NCBI GenBank assembly: GCA_034620365.1
Contig: JAQGEQ010000192.1
Coordinates: forward strand, 2,847,001-2,911,000
Length of the DNA stretch: 64,000 nucleotides
Direction of reading: 5' to 3'
Source: Pegea sp. RAD2-039
Lineage: Eukaryota > Chordata > Thaliacea > Salpida > Salpidae
The first letter of the stretch is position 1; every line of letters starts with the position of its first letter. The position numbers and the translations under genes were made by a program. Shown one piece after another: positions 48,997 to 61,463 of this stretch. The notes beneath the pieces are model-generated. The model saw nothing but the letters and a program-made list of their open reading frames with translations. It had not been told where the DNA came from and made no database searches.

Positions 48997-51900
48997 TCAT
49001 TCTCGTGGGTTAGATGGGTTTGAGTGAGAGACTACTGGTTCCTGTTGGAAGGTAGCTACTGGTTCCTGTTGTAAGGTAGCTATTGGTTCCTGTTGAATGG
49101 TAGCTACTGATTCCTGTTGTAAGGTAGCTATCGGTTCCTGTTGAATGGTTGCAACTGGTTTCTGTTGAATGGTTGCAACTGGTTCCTGGTGAATAGTTGC
49201 AACTGGTTCCTGGTGAATAGTTGCAACTGGTTCCTGGTGAATGGTTGCAACTGGTTCCTGTTGAATGGTTGCAACTGGTTCCTGTTGAATAGTTTCTACT
49301 GGTTCCTGTTGAATGGTTGCAACTGGTTCCTGTTGAATAGTTGCAACTGGTTCCTGTTGAATGGTTTCTACTGGTTCCTGTTGAATGGTTGCAACTGGTT
49401 CCTGGTGAATGGTAGCTACTGGTTCCTGTTGGAAGGTAGCTACTGGTTCCTGTTGAATGGTTGCAACTGGTTCCAACTGGTGAATACTTGCAACTGGTTC
49501 CTGGTGAATGGTTGCAACTGGTTCCTGTGAATGGTTGCAACTGGTTCCTGGTGAATGGTTGCTACTGGTTCCTGTTGAATGGTTGCAACTGGTTCCTGTT
49601 GAATAGTTTCTACTGGTTCCTGTTGAATGGTTGCGACTGGTTCCTGTTGAATAGTTTCTACTGGTTCCTGTTGAATGGTTGCGAAATGGTTCCTGTTGAA
49701 TGGTTGCTAATAGTGGTTCCTGTTGGAAGGTAGCTACTGGTTCCTGTTGAATGGTTGCAACTGGTTCCTGGTGAATACTTGCAACTGGTTCCTGGTGAAT
49801 GGTTGCAACTGGTTCCTGTTGAATGGTTGCAACTGGTTCCTGGTGAATGGTAGCTACTGGTTCCTGTTGAATGGTTGCAACTGGTTCCTGGTGAATAGTT
49901 TCTACTGGTTCCTGTTGAATGGTTGCGACTGGTTCCTGTTGAATAGTTTCTACTGGTTCCTGTTGAATGGTTGCGACTGGTTCCTGTTGAATAGTTTCTA
50001 CTGGTTCCTGGTGAATAGTTGCAACTGGTTCCTGTTGAATATTTGCAACTGGTTCCTGGTGAATGGTTGCAACTGGTTCCTGGTGAATAGTTGCAACTGG
50101 TTCCTGGTGAATATTTGCAACTGGTTCCTGTTGAATAGTTGCAACTGGTTCCTGTTGAATGGTTGCAACTGGTTCCTGGTGAATGGTAGCTACTGGTTCC
50201 TGGTGAATATTTGCAACTGGTTCCTGGTGAATAGTTGCAACTGATGGCTGAGCAATGGTCACCGGTTGCGTTACAGTGATTGGTTGGCTGATCGTAATTG
50301 GTTGTGAGATGGTTGCCATTGGTTGTTGGCCGGACTTGTTTGAAGGTCGCGTTTGTGACATCACAGATGATTGTGCGACACCTTCTGGTGGCTTAGTTCC
50401 TATTTTTCGGCTAGGAACTGCATGACCAAACTTCTACAAAAAAATGACAAATAATTAGATACAAATAAACGATGAAAAAAACAAACTTTTGAATATGGCC
50501 GTTTGTTGAGCTGGTGTGAGCTTACTGGTGAAGGTCCAAACACTGTGTCAGCGAATGACTGGACTGGTGCCAATCTAAGAGGTCCTCGAAGTTTGCTAGA
50601 TGCCGATTGGTAGTTTGTGCCGCTATTAAATGACTTTGATGGTGACCTCATTGATGCATCAGAGCTACTTGAAATCTTTTTTAATCCATCAGAAGAGACG
50701 ACATATCTAAAGATGAGAAAAAATAATGAAGATCAGTTGATGAGGACCAAGATTGGAAGATGGTTGCTATGGTGAATCACCTGACAATAGATGAGTCGTC
50801 TTGACGGCTGGAAGGTGTTTGTCGATGACTCCGATACCTAGCAGTCGCGAAGCTTCGTTGACCTCCGCGCGGTGTGTGTCCTCCTCTTGTTCTTAAACCA
50901 CGAGAAGACGAAGGCTTCGGTAAGCGCGTCGAATCTAAGATGACGTCATCAGATGGTCACGTGAGCTGGTGATGGAACTGACCTTGTGATGGAGGTTGAG
51001 ATAAACTTTCAAGAATAGCGGTTGCTTCCTCTGTTTCTCTATCATCTCGTAACCATGCTGATGCTACAATATGCAAATTGGTATGATGACGTCATCAGTG
51101 ATGTCATTAATAACCTCGGAATGAAGCGGATGCAGTGACGTCAGTCATCTCGGCGATACTCGCAATTCTAGTAGAAGGTCTGAAAGATGAAGAGTGAATG
51201 ATCTCTGAAATTTAAGGATCAGAAACAAACTTTTGATGAACTGAAGATGCAGAAGAGATCTTGGTGGCTGGAAATAATAAAAAGATGAAGATCAGTTGAA
51301 GAAGATCGGATTTACCTGATGGAGTGAAATTTTTATCTTTATCTTCAGTTCGACCACCGAGGATAGCAGCTACAGCAGCTTCTGTTTCATCATGTGTCTT
51401 CCTCATCATCTCATCTTCCTAAAAGACATCATTCAAATGATCTGATCTTTAGTTGGTTGCCTAGCAACCTGTAGATTGAAAGTTACTCCGATCTCGCTTC
51501 TTCGGGGCATCTTATAGGATTTGAAAGATGAAGAGCGCGATTTACGCTTGGTAGCTTCGCGACTGACCAATCCGGTGTTCATGTTGAAAGTCAACTTCGA
51601 AATTTTATCCTCATCTCTACGCAAGCTCGCTGAAAATATCGTCCAATCACAGATCAGTATTTGAAGTGATGACTTAATAACTCACCATCATCATCTAGAG
51701 ATTGAGACTGTTGGAGTCGTTTGTTGGTCATCAAAGATTTCTGTGGATGAAGGAAGATCAGTTGATGGGGCGTTGGATGAAGATGACTCACTTTCAACTT
51801 CTTTGCTTCATAGAAGACACTTTGAAGGAAGTTAGTCACGTGTTCAAAGATGAATCTGTAAGATGCTAAAGATGAAAGATGAATTGATTAGTGATGAAGA

Positions 51901-54900
51901 TACAAACCGATCCACAACAAATTGGTCACAGTTCATCTGATGACAGACTTCAGAAGATACTCTGAGATGATCATTAGCTCCGTGGATGACAAGGGAGCCA
52001 GTAAGAGCTTCACTGAAGCAAGTTAATCTCATGTCTTCTACGTCCGATGGATGCGAGCAAGTTGCTTCATCTCCAGTGATGAAGTAGGTGGGAGTAGTGA
52101 CATCACTAAGATCATCATCGCAACTCTACGGATGTAGTGATCTTTAACAATGTCCTGGATGTCTTTTACTTACTCCTCTAATTCCTGCTAATGTAGAGAT
52201 CGGGAATCCGCAACAGATGATGGCATCAACTGGTTCCAGTAAAGAGACCTGATCAAAATATATCAATAAAGATCATAAAGATCAACTCCGGATGCGACTG
52301 ACGTAACAATTGATGATACTCGTGCTGTTCCAACCAATCAGAATCACTTTTCGATCTGAGAAGCGAGATCTGACTTCCCGAATCTTCCAGCAAACAGCTC
52401 TCAGTAGATTTTGAGCAACATCACTGATCGGGATTGAGTTCCTCAATTTGCTTCCAACATCAGCGTAACTAACTGAATCAGAGTCTTCGATCTGTTTAGA
52501 GATGTTGACAATCTACAAAAAGCATCAATTGCATCTGTCAGTTTTTTAATAAATCAAGTGGAGATGAAGAGTTACTCCAATCATCAATTCGATGTCAGAA
52601 GACATCTCAAAGAAGAGTATATTTACAAATGGATGCAATTCTATTTATAGTTTTTCAAGTTGTAGACATGACTATTTCGCTAATCAAGAATTGATTAAAA
52701 AAGTTAGTGACTTCAAGTGACGATCAAACAAAGACACAGAGAGCTCTGAAGTCAAGAGCGAGAAGTCACTAGCTCTCAGACATCTACGGATCACAATCGA
52801 CCCAGATTCAAAGAGCGTGAAGATGAAGAATATGGGAACAGATAAAGAGCGCTTTATATAATATACTTCGAAATGTTGATAGACTTGATTCGTGATGAAG
52901 TTTCATCAACTATTACCTTCGCGTTTCCAATTTGACTGATCATCGTGTTCCAGAATCGAAGGCGGCGAGAAGTGGACGGATACGATTGGTTGGACATGAG
53001 ACATGGGACAAACACGAATACTGCTGGACAGTCAATTTTCAATGTCTGTGTGTGAACGACTGCTGTAAGGGCCGGGCCCCAAGGTCGCTTTGTGATGATA
53101 CTAGCAACTGATTCATCTGTAGTCGAATTCATTTTCCAAGGTTGAATCATTTTGTCGACTTGCATTGGAACCTGTTGGTAGATTATTAGATGATACCCTC
53201 GAGTGGTTTCAGGGTACCCACATGACATCTCATCGTTTGAATGATTTCAAAGTAACTTGTTAGTAAATCTGCTGGAAGATTTTCAGCTAATGTCATATGT
53301 AACCACTGACATAGTTTCATGTTCCAATCACATCGGGCTAGCGACCATCGAAGTGCATTTGCTGATTTTTCGATCGATAAACGTCTTGAAATGATTTCTT
53401 TTGATGTCTGTGTGAAATTGTGAATTTCTACAAGTTTCGAAAACTCTAAGGAAGTTTTTAAACTAATCGAAGATTAATAAAGATCGAAGATTAATTCCTA
53501 AAGATCATATAAAATTTTGTTTTAAAACTAAACTAAATTGCAAACTGAACAAAAGAAATTTAATAAAATGATAAAAGAGATCACTAACTGATTTAGTAGC
53601 TAGTTTTGTGAGTAAATCTTCATGAAGTAAATTTATTGTTTTATTGAACAAAGTTTCTTGTTCTAAATACCAATCTTTTCTACAAAAATCAAATTAATTA
53701 ACTTTCTGCCATCTTTCATCTTAAGATTCAACAAACCTGTCTAATTTACTTTCCCAGAATGGATCTTTTTGGAGTTTTGCTTTTTCCAAAGACTTTTCTA
53801 TAATTGAACCACATTCTGCCATTTGATTTCGAATTCTTGACTCCGAACAAAACCAGGAATCAGATTCAATTTGAAATTTTTCTTCATCAACACCAACAAC
53901 ATCAATCTATCACAAGATATAATCATAAAAAAATGGTAGTATAATATTTTTTATTTTCTAAATTACCTTGAAAATAGCTTTAAAAACTTATAGTAGAAAG
54001 CAAAGAAATAAACTCTAAATAGTAAATCAATCAGCCATATCAAAATTAACTCATTTAGCTATTTATTAAACTAATAAATAAAATATTTCATTATTATAAA
54101 TCTTAAAAAGTTACCAGTTCATCTTCTTCATCTTTGTGATATCTGAAATAAACAATGCAAATTTAGTTCAGATATTTTAATAAAATCTTATAAGCAAAAG
54201 GAATAATAAGATAAAAGATAAAACATTTCTTATTTTAAAAAATAGAATTATTCCTTGAATACCATAGATACTACTAAATGAATTTTAATTTAAAATAAAA
54301 CCTAACATTTTTACTGAATTTGTAAAAAATAATCTAAAAATATAATATAAAACTACATTTAAAAATAATAAACAATACTAGCAAACTATTCAAAAACAAA
54401 GTTTTCAAATAAATTCATCTCAAGTTCTATTCCTCTATATAATGTTTTCAACTTGAAAAAGATATTAAAAAGCTTAATCAATTCAATGATCATTCACTAG
54501 GAAAGTTGTTCTTAAATGTGTCACAACCTTTCATACAAAGACCTTCTTTCAATCTTAATACAAAATCCCTATAATATCAAGGATTATCTTCAAACTCATT
54601 TTATTATTTACAATTATTGCTTTCTCTTATCTAAACTATAATGACTTTTTTAGAGATAGCAACCTTTCATAACTTTTCAGTTTGTTGTGAAAAATCAACC
54701 AACTCAAGAACTTTAATAAAACTCTACCAATTAATAGCTTTCTACATGTTAGGCGAGCATAATAATGCTACTGAGACAAACAATTATATAATTATAATAT
54801 TATTAGTTTTAATTTGGTACATATTGTCATAAAGTAAAAAATTATGTAGAACAACAATATATATATATCAGAATAAACCTTTAAAACTTTTCTTAATAAA

Positions 54901-55251
54901 TTAACATTCTAAATAATTTTAAAAATATTATATATCATATTACTTGCTATACATTAGAAAGGAAATAAATATATAATTTATATATCATTATCATTTATGA
55001 CTACTATCTTACAAATAGTCAACAAGATATAAAAAAAAAAACTTAAAAATTTATAATTCTAAAAATTGATATATTAAATAATATAAATCAAAAATTTAAA
55101 GAAAAATAAAACAAAGCAGAAAAACTTACGTTTTTTCAGTATTTTTAAACAGCAAATATGAAGATGGTTGAAATTTTTCATTTGAAAAAAGACATTTTTC
55201 AGACCAGTGTCTGGAATAAGTATGATCCATAGTACAATTTTGTAGATTCAT
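48997..55251 (-). CDS. KANSL3: KAT8 regulatory NSL complex subunit 3 with C-terminal octapeptide repeats
   Basis: Chromatin scaffold of the MOF (KAT8) NSL complex. Twenty minus-strand exons: 55251-55130, 54142-54115, 53906-53737, 53679-53589, 53407-53222, 53171-52917, 52605-52576, 52512-52303, 52248-52174, 52125-51908, 51855-51792, 51740-51686, 51629-51469, 51418-51316, 51267-51231, 51179-51115, 51063-50983, 50934-50781, 50706-50487, 50433-48997. All phases agree, for 1253 residues. Family matches: MDHTYSRHWS near the start, KRPWGPAL, TSRRLRFW, RKVILIGWNSTS (human KPIILIGWNTGA), ICCGFPIST, DDDLSDVTTPTYFITGDEA and GSLVIHGANDHLRVS. The alpha/beta-hydrolase elbow reads GWNST, so no serine nucleophile, as in the family. 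After a Ser/Arg-rich region the last exon encodes about 50 copies of QEPVATIH/Q, which vertebrate KANSL3 lacks. Exon 19 could instead end at 50526 (GTAAGC donor), also in phase. Most introns in the 3' half are 48-56 nt. Confidence 0.9.
49025..50250 (-). repeat. 24-bp tandem repeat array coding for QEPVATI(H/Q) in KANSL3
   Basis: About 50 direct copies of a 24-bp unit (minus strand CAGGAACCAGTTGCAACCAT + TCAA), each giving one octapeptide. Variants are A/E/N/S at position 5-6 (VATI, VETI, VANI, VASI) and H or Q at the end. Because the unit length is a multiple of 3 and stop-free, other frames and the plus strand are also open for hundreds of bases. These are shadows, not genes. A stretch at about 49527-49689 is read one frame off. 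Confidence 0.95.
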
Positions 55252-56169
55252 TTTTATTTACCTCAAAAGCAGATCTAAAAGCTAACTAAACGAATTTTTA
55301 TAAAAATATTTATTAACGACCAAAATTGGAAATAGAATCCATAAAAATGATTTGTTTAAACTGAAATACAAAATTGTTAGTTATAATAAAAGTATTAGTC
55401 AACAATCAGTAAAAGCGGCAAATTAAAGTGATAATTTGGCTTTTAATTTTTTTAATAAAACAGTGGTAAGGTTATAAATAAAATCAAGGATAAAATTTAA
55501 TAAAAACTTTGATAAAAAACTTTTATAAGTCTCTTATACAATTTTATACAATAATTGAAATTATATTAACGATTTGAACTTGATAAAATCGAGTAGAAAA
55601 CTTCACTGATCAAATAACTAAGTAGATGCAACTACCTTCAACTAAATACAAAAAAAAAAAAAAAAAAAGTTTCCTCATATATTCTTTATAGCTGTCATCT
55701 CTAAAATATTTCAGATAAAAATAACCTTTGTGACGCTTGTTTCTACAGCAATGCTCTTACAAAGCTGGTAGGTGATATAGAATAAATGGGTTAAGATGCT
55801 GAAAATATAATTCTATTCGACCTAAATTAAAATATTAAGGCGTGAGAAATAAGTTGGCTTCTGCAGCATTTGAACCCTATATGATATTCATAAAGCTTCT
55901 CAGTTGTCCTGAATCTATAAAAATAAACTTTTCTTTCAGTCCAAATATTCACCTTTAAAAGCCATAAAATATATAATAGCTAAATCCTCTAGTGTAGTTG
56001 GATATACTTACAACTAATACAGTCAAATACCTGAGAAGTTTACGGCTGCTTTGGATGCCAAACCGGTTTGCGGCAAACAGATAAATCTTTGATGATGTCT
56101 ACCTTTAGAGTTTTAATTTATATATTAGTCTACAATCCTAAAAAAATTCGCACAGAAAAAATACAAAAA
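55252..56169. other. Intergenic, 5' flank of KANSL3
   Basis: Contains an A-homopolymer of about 19 bp at 55650-55668 and, from about 55780, somewhat less AT-rich sequence that may be a further decayed part of the adjacent pol fossil. No gene was recognised. Confidence 0.4.
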
Positions 56170-56720
56170 CAGCTTTTTTATTGAGCAATGGACCTTATCC
56201 AAAAATTTACAAACCCGTCTTCATAAGCCAAAGGGTTCCTACTCACTCTACAATGACTTGGATTTGTAAGGGGCTGAAGATCAATCAAGAGTTTTAAACG
56301 CTCTGGATCATACTTTATTTGATCTCTTTCCACAGGATAACCTCGGAAACAAAGCTCTTCTACTCTAAATACTGTTTTAGATTCATTTAAAGTCATTCTT
56401 GTACCTCCGACAGACTCAAGAAACCTTTTTGAATGCCGTTGTAATTCCTCTAACGAGTTGCCTCTAATGATAATATTATCAAAATACGCTGATGTATTTT
56501 TAATTTCCTGTTTTTCATTCTTTCGGTCATTATCCTTTGAAATAGTGGACCCCCATTTGTAATTCACCTCCAGACTCAAAAACCGTAAACTTCTGGGCTC
56601 TTTCAGATATGGTTATTTGGTGGAAATCTCTCGTTTCGAATCATAAGAAACAAAAACTTATATTTAGCCAGTTCATTGACCACAATCAAGGGTATTGGAA
56701 AATCATCTCTTTCTGCAAAA
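56170..56720 (-). mobile_element. Fossil pol (reverse transcriptase) fragment of a Ty3/gypsy-like LTR element
   Basis: Minus-strand translation resembles the palm-to-thumb part of a Ty3/gypsy-type reverse transcriptase: the region around the catalytic turn, then ERDQIKYDPERLKLL and PLTNPS, the familiar block that follows it. No LTRs, gag, protease, RNase H or integrase could be recognised with confidence. The copy is broken by several interruptions and looks old. Ends are approximate. Confidence 0.65.
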
Positions 56721-58340
56721 AGGTTTATTTGCTGACTATAGTTAATGGCCAATCTTTGTTATAGTAAAAAAGATAATCTACTTATTCGAATAGAATCTTA
56801 TTCAAATTTATACTAGGAAAAAGAAACGGTCTTAACCGTTGGTAAAAAATTAATTATAACTTTTGTGCCGAATGAATAAATTGCACTCAGAAACTCAATT
56901 ATAAAATGAGTGAATCATCCATAAAATCAGGAAAAGAGGAAATATCATAAAATCTTGCCTTGAATTTGTTGTAGTTGGATAATTAAGCTCAGAAAATGCT
57001 TAAAAACTTGCTAAAGAAGATATCACAGCCTGCAAGTTTGTAAGTGAATCACCTAACCTTTAAAAGCAAGCCTTTAGAGTAACCAAAAAGGTAATTTGAA
57101 TTGTTTACTGTAAGCATTAAACGAACAGATTATTTTACTTTTGTTACCTGCCTAATTTTTTGGAAAAATGTTCATCAAAATGAAAACTTCTTAATTAGAA
57201 AAGATACTTTAAAAAATAAATAAAAAATAAAAGAAATTGATTTGTTCGGCAAAATTAATTAAAACTTCATTTAGTACACACAGTTTGGTAAACGTCAATT
57301 GGGTCAACTGTTCGCTAAGCATTGAACAAAAATAGTAATGCTTTGTAGGTAAGTTTGTTGCTTAATAGTTGAATCAGTGACTTCCAAATCATCGCAAGTA
57401 TCAGTACCTCCTCAAGGAGCTATAAATTTTGTAGATTTTCCTTCTATCAGATTATTAGCGAGTTTGTTTAACACTGGCGCTTGTAAGCTGGTTGAAATAA
57501 TTTGTTTAAATTTTCTAAACCAGTTGCATAAAACTTGTTTTTGAGTAGCTTCAAGTTAAACTGTTTGATAAAATGGCAGATTTTAATTTTCTCAGAAAAA
57601 AATTTAAACAAATAAAAGAATAAGGAATAAATAGCCAAATAAATAAACTTATCACTCAAGAAATTTACCTTTTTAATTACTAGTTATACTACAAATAAAT
57701 GATATATAATCCTAATTATTCTTATTCTCCAAAAAAGGTAATTTGTGTATTTTTTTCTAATTAGTAGTTTTACATAACATATAGTAAAAGTGAGATTGTT
57801 GTAAGAACTTTTTAAAAAAGTCAAGAAATTGTTGAAGCCTGGTCTAGAATCATAAAAGGATCACAAATAATTTTTATAAATACTAAATTGAAATATTCAT
57901 CGTAAAAAAAATTCACTTCTCAAAATATTTGAAACTAATGCTTGATTATATGCTGCAGCCTCTGAAGACCGGAAATGCGAATTGATTAAAGATATGCGAT
58001 TTGAGATTCAAAAGTTTTAAAAATAAGTTTGTTTGAAAATTCATTTCTATAAAATGTATTTGTAGCATATTCTACTTATGTCAAAGATGGATTTAAAACT
58101 AAGAAACTAAAATTAAAAACAAATATTTGTTGAAGTTTTAGTATAAATAACCTTTATATCTTAATTGCCTTAATCATCTGCTGTTTATGTAATGCTAGCT
58201 AAGCAAAAAATAAATTAATCGAAAGCTAGATTTTGGGAAATAAATAGATAATTGAAAATTTTTTAATTTGAGAGGTTTAGTATCTAAAATCGTTTTCTCA
58301 TTTAAGAAATAAAAAATTGTAGTGAGCTAAATACCTTAGC
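56721..58340. other. Intergenic, 5' flank of the arylsulfatase
   Basis: AT-rich. No gene, repeat or core promoter was recognised. CTTAGC directly before the ATG at 58341 could be a splice acceptor, in which case the transcript start is further upstream. Confidence 0.4.
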
Positions 58341-61300
58341 ATGAAAGTTTTTTTATTTCTTTTTTCGCTTACATTGCTTTTGCAAGTAACCCTTGGAAGA
58401 AAAAAACAACCAAACATAGTTTTCGTGTTAGCTGATGATTTGGGATACAATGACATCGGATACCATAATCCTGATATCATCACCCCGACCATAGACATGG
58501 TGACCAAAACGCTTTTCACAAATTATTTCGAGTAAAGATTTTACTAAGCTTTGATACTTATAAGAAGTTTTTAAACTAAAATACTTTCTTTAAACTTTTA
58601 AATATTATTATTTTTAGCTTTCTAGAACTGGAGTAAGGTTTGAAAACTATTATGTTCAACCTATATGTAGTCCGACAAGAAGCCAGTTGCTAACAGGAAG
58701 ATATCAAGTCACATTATCTTAACTTTTCAATACTTAATTAAAATAAAAACGTTTCTAGATCAGAACAGGACTTCAACATATGGCTATAGCTCCTAACCAA
58801 GCAAACTGTTTACCTTTAGATGAAGTAACATTACCTCAAAAATTAAAAGAAGTTGGTTACTCGACGCATATAGTTGGAAAATGGCATTTAGGATCTTATA
58901 AAAAAGAATGTTTACCTCACTATCGTGGGTTCGATTCTTTCTTTGGTTAGTTGAGATTATGTTACTGATGCAAGTTTGAAAATATTTGTGTTTAGGTCTT
59001 ATTGGTGGTGGATGCGATTACTACACAAAAGAATTTTCTGCACCTTGTGCTACAACACAGCAGCTATTTACTGGCTACGACTTTTATAATAACGATGAGG
59101 TAGTTGTCGATAATTCGACTTATACAACTTATTTGTATCGAGACCAAGCATTAAAACTTATCAAGGATCACGATAAGAAAAAGGTGAAGCGTTTTTTTGA
59201 ATATAAAATCCCATGATTTGATGACATCATTGTTAATATACTCCAGGAACGTTTTGTGATAAACGTTTGCATCGAAGTTTCATTTGTTGACAATTTTTTT
59301 AACTTATTCTAATTCTACTCAGTCAATGATACAAATTAATAAAAGTCTGATAGATTAAATGGAATAAGTTGTTCAGGAATGATAATAAATTTTATCTTAT
59401 TATGAATTGAGCATAATTGAGCTGCACAGTATTTACGAGCAATAATTAACCAAGAATACACAAGACTAAAACCTGACTTTACAGCTACTGTTTTGAAATT
59501 ACGTTTGCTGTGTAGTAATCTACTCTACTATTCAAGTTTATTATAATTGAAAAGATGCTTAACCGCTCGACTTTTCAGCCTCTTTTTCTTTACATGGCCC
59601 TACAATCACCTCATGGACCCTTACAAGTCCCTGATAAATATCTGAAAATGTATCCTAATATACACAATGATGGAAGAAAGATTTACTCAGCTATGGTAAC
59701 ATCAATGGACGATGTGGTCAAGGAGATTGTTGGATCACTCCAAGCTCATGGGATGTGGGAAGACACCCTGTTCATTTTTTCATCAGGTAAACTACAAGTG
59801 ATTTATCAGCTGTTTACAGTTAAGCTTGTAGACAACGGAGGACAAACAGTGAATGGTGGTAACAACTGGCCTTTGAGAGGAAGACAAACAAGTTTATATG
59901 AAGGTGGAGTGAAGGCTGTTGGTTTTGCTCGTGGACCAGGAGTTTCAGGGTTTGGTAGAATCACTAAAGGTCAATTCATAAAATGTTTCATGACAATAAT
60001 TGTTTTTTAGATAGAATGAAAATTGGAAGTTGTTAGTGATCTTTTGTATTTAAATTAACTTGTAATTGAAAATTAGAAGCTTGATTGTTTTTGTATGTTG
60101 AAACACTTCATATTTTCATTAGGATGATGTTGTAGATTTCTCAATCATTCAAACTAGATTGCTCTCAAACCAAATTACAACTTTTGTTTGCAAGTTGAAT
60201 AGAAAAACTCTTTTTTTCAGTATCTAGCTGAAAGAATACTCAGTTATATGGTGCAACAAATTGCAAAGTAGATCTTAGTAAGTAGCTGCCATTAGCTTGG
60301 GGTCCTAGAACTTTTGAAAAAAGACGTCATCCTCCCTACCGCACCTGTATCCCAAACTCATAACAATCAAACCACTGTAGCTGAATACTCGATGACGTCA
60401 CTGTGACTACCTGACGTCATCGTTTTAGTTGATCTTCGTAAAAGAGTTCCAAACTACTCCTAATTCAAATCCTGCTACAAATAGATACATCTGAGTCTAC
60501 TGCTGACTTTTTCAGACTGCAATCGAGCCAACTTAATCAAATTTAATCCACAGAACTTATGCATGTGTCTGATTGGTTCCCGACCCTAATACATGTCGCT
60601 GGAGCATCTTTATCAGGAACTAAACCCTTAGATGGTATCGATGCTTGGCATCTTTTAGCTGATCCTTTAAGCTTTTCTAATCGGCAAGAGTTACTTCACA
60701 ACATTGATCCTTTGTTTTTTCGACCTCTTGATGATGATCCAGTTATGCTTCCTTACCCAAATAGACACGGAGTAAATACTACAACTGGTCATGCTGCTTT
60801 GAGATTTGGAAAGTGGAAGCTGCTTACTGGTGATCCAGGTGATCTTTGCAAATTAATCAACCAGCATCAACTATTAAATTGAATATTTGTTAAAGTTTAT
60901 AAACTCAGAAAAATTTAATTTTTAGTTTTAGGAAATGTCAACTTTTACATCAAATACCAATAGTAACAAAATTTCTTAAATTTTTACTAGATTAAGTAAA
61001 TCAGGAATTTGAAAGTCAATTAGATTAATTCACAAACTGATTCCAAATTAAATATTTAATAAAATACCAACATTTTTAAACCAAAATTTTCACAAATTTA
61101 TCTATTTTATATCAATCATGAAATTAGGTTTAATTAAAAATGAAAATAATTTACAAAATATTTTGAAATATTCAAATTTAACAATTTGAAGGTTTCGACA
61201 AACGACTCCCTGTTCCTCGAAGTAATGATGAACCAACAGAAGAGCCCGATCTTGATCCTCATCCTAGCGTCAGATTATTTGACGTTGAGTCTGATCCTAC

Positions 61301-61463
61301 AGAAAGCTTTGATGTTGCAAGTCTTTACCCAAATGTTGTTGATAAGATGCTTGAGAAGATTGCAGCTTATAACCAAACTGCTGTTCCAGTAAGTTATCCT
61401 CCTTGTGATCCACAATCTGATCCTACTCTTCATAATGGATTATGGGTTCCTTGGATGAGCTAA
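58341..61463 (+). CDS. Arylsulfatase (ARSB/ARSI/ARSJ type)
   Basis: Secretory or lysosomal sulfatase that hydrolyses sulfate esters. Exons: 58341-58499, 58618-58707, 58759-58945, 58996-59183, 59579-59786, 59832-59969, 60554-60838, 61192-61463, in phase for 508 residues. The signal peptide is [19 protein letters not shown]. Catalytic features are all present: metal-binding ADDLG, the formylglycine-forming CSPTR (CxPxR) in exon 2, VGKWHLG, the histidine in SPHGPLQ, and SSDNGGQ. ARSB/I/J-specific blocks include [62 protein letters not shown] and [10 protein letters not shown]. The 45-nt intron at 59787-59831 is a multiple of three and stop-free, so its retention would insert 15 residues before the DNGG metal site. 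The two TGACGTCA motifs lie in the intron before exon 7. AATAAA is at 61512. Confidence 0.92.

Noticed and set aside
49141-50244. Plus-strand open frames of NGCNWFLL-type repeats
   Set aside because: Antisense reading of the 24-bp KANSL3 array; open only because the unit lacks stops.
49025-50250. Possible CRISPR-like array
   Set aside because: Units are contiguous 24-bp direct repeats without spacers, in frame with a conserved eukaryotic gene.
55650-55668. A-homopolymer as the tail of a retroposed copy
   Set aside because: Sequence before it shows no recognisable element or target-site duplication.
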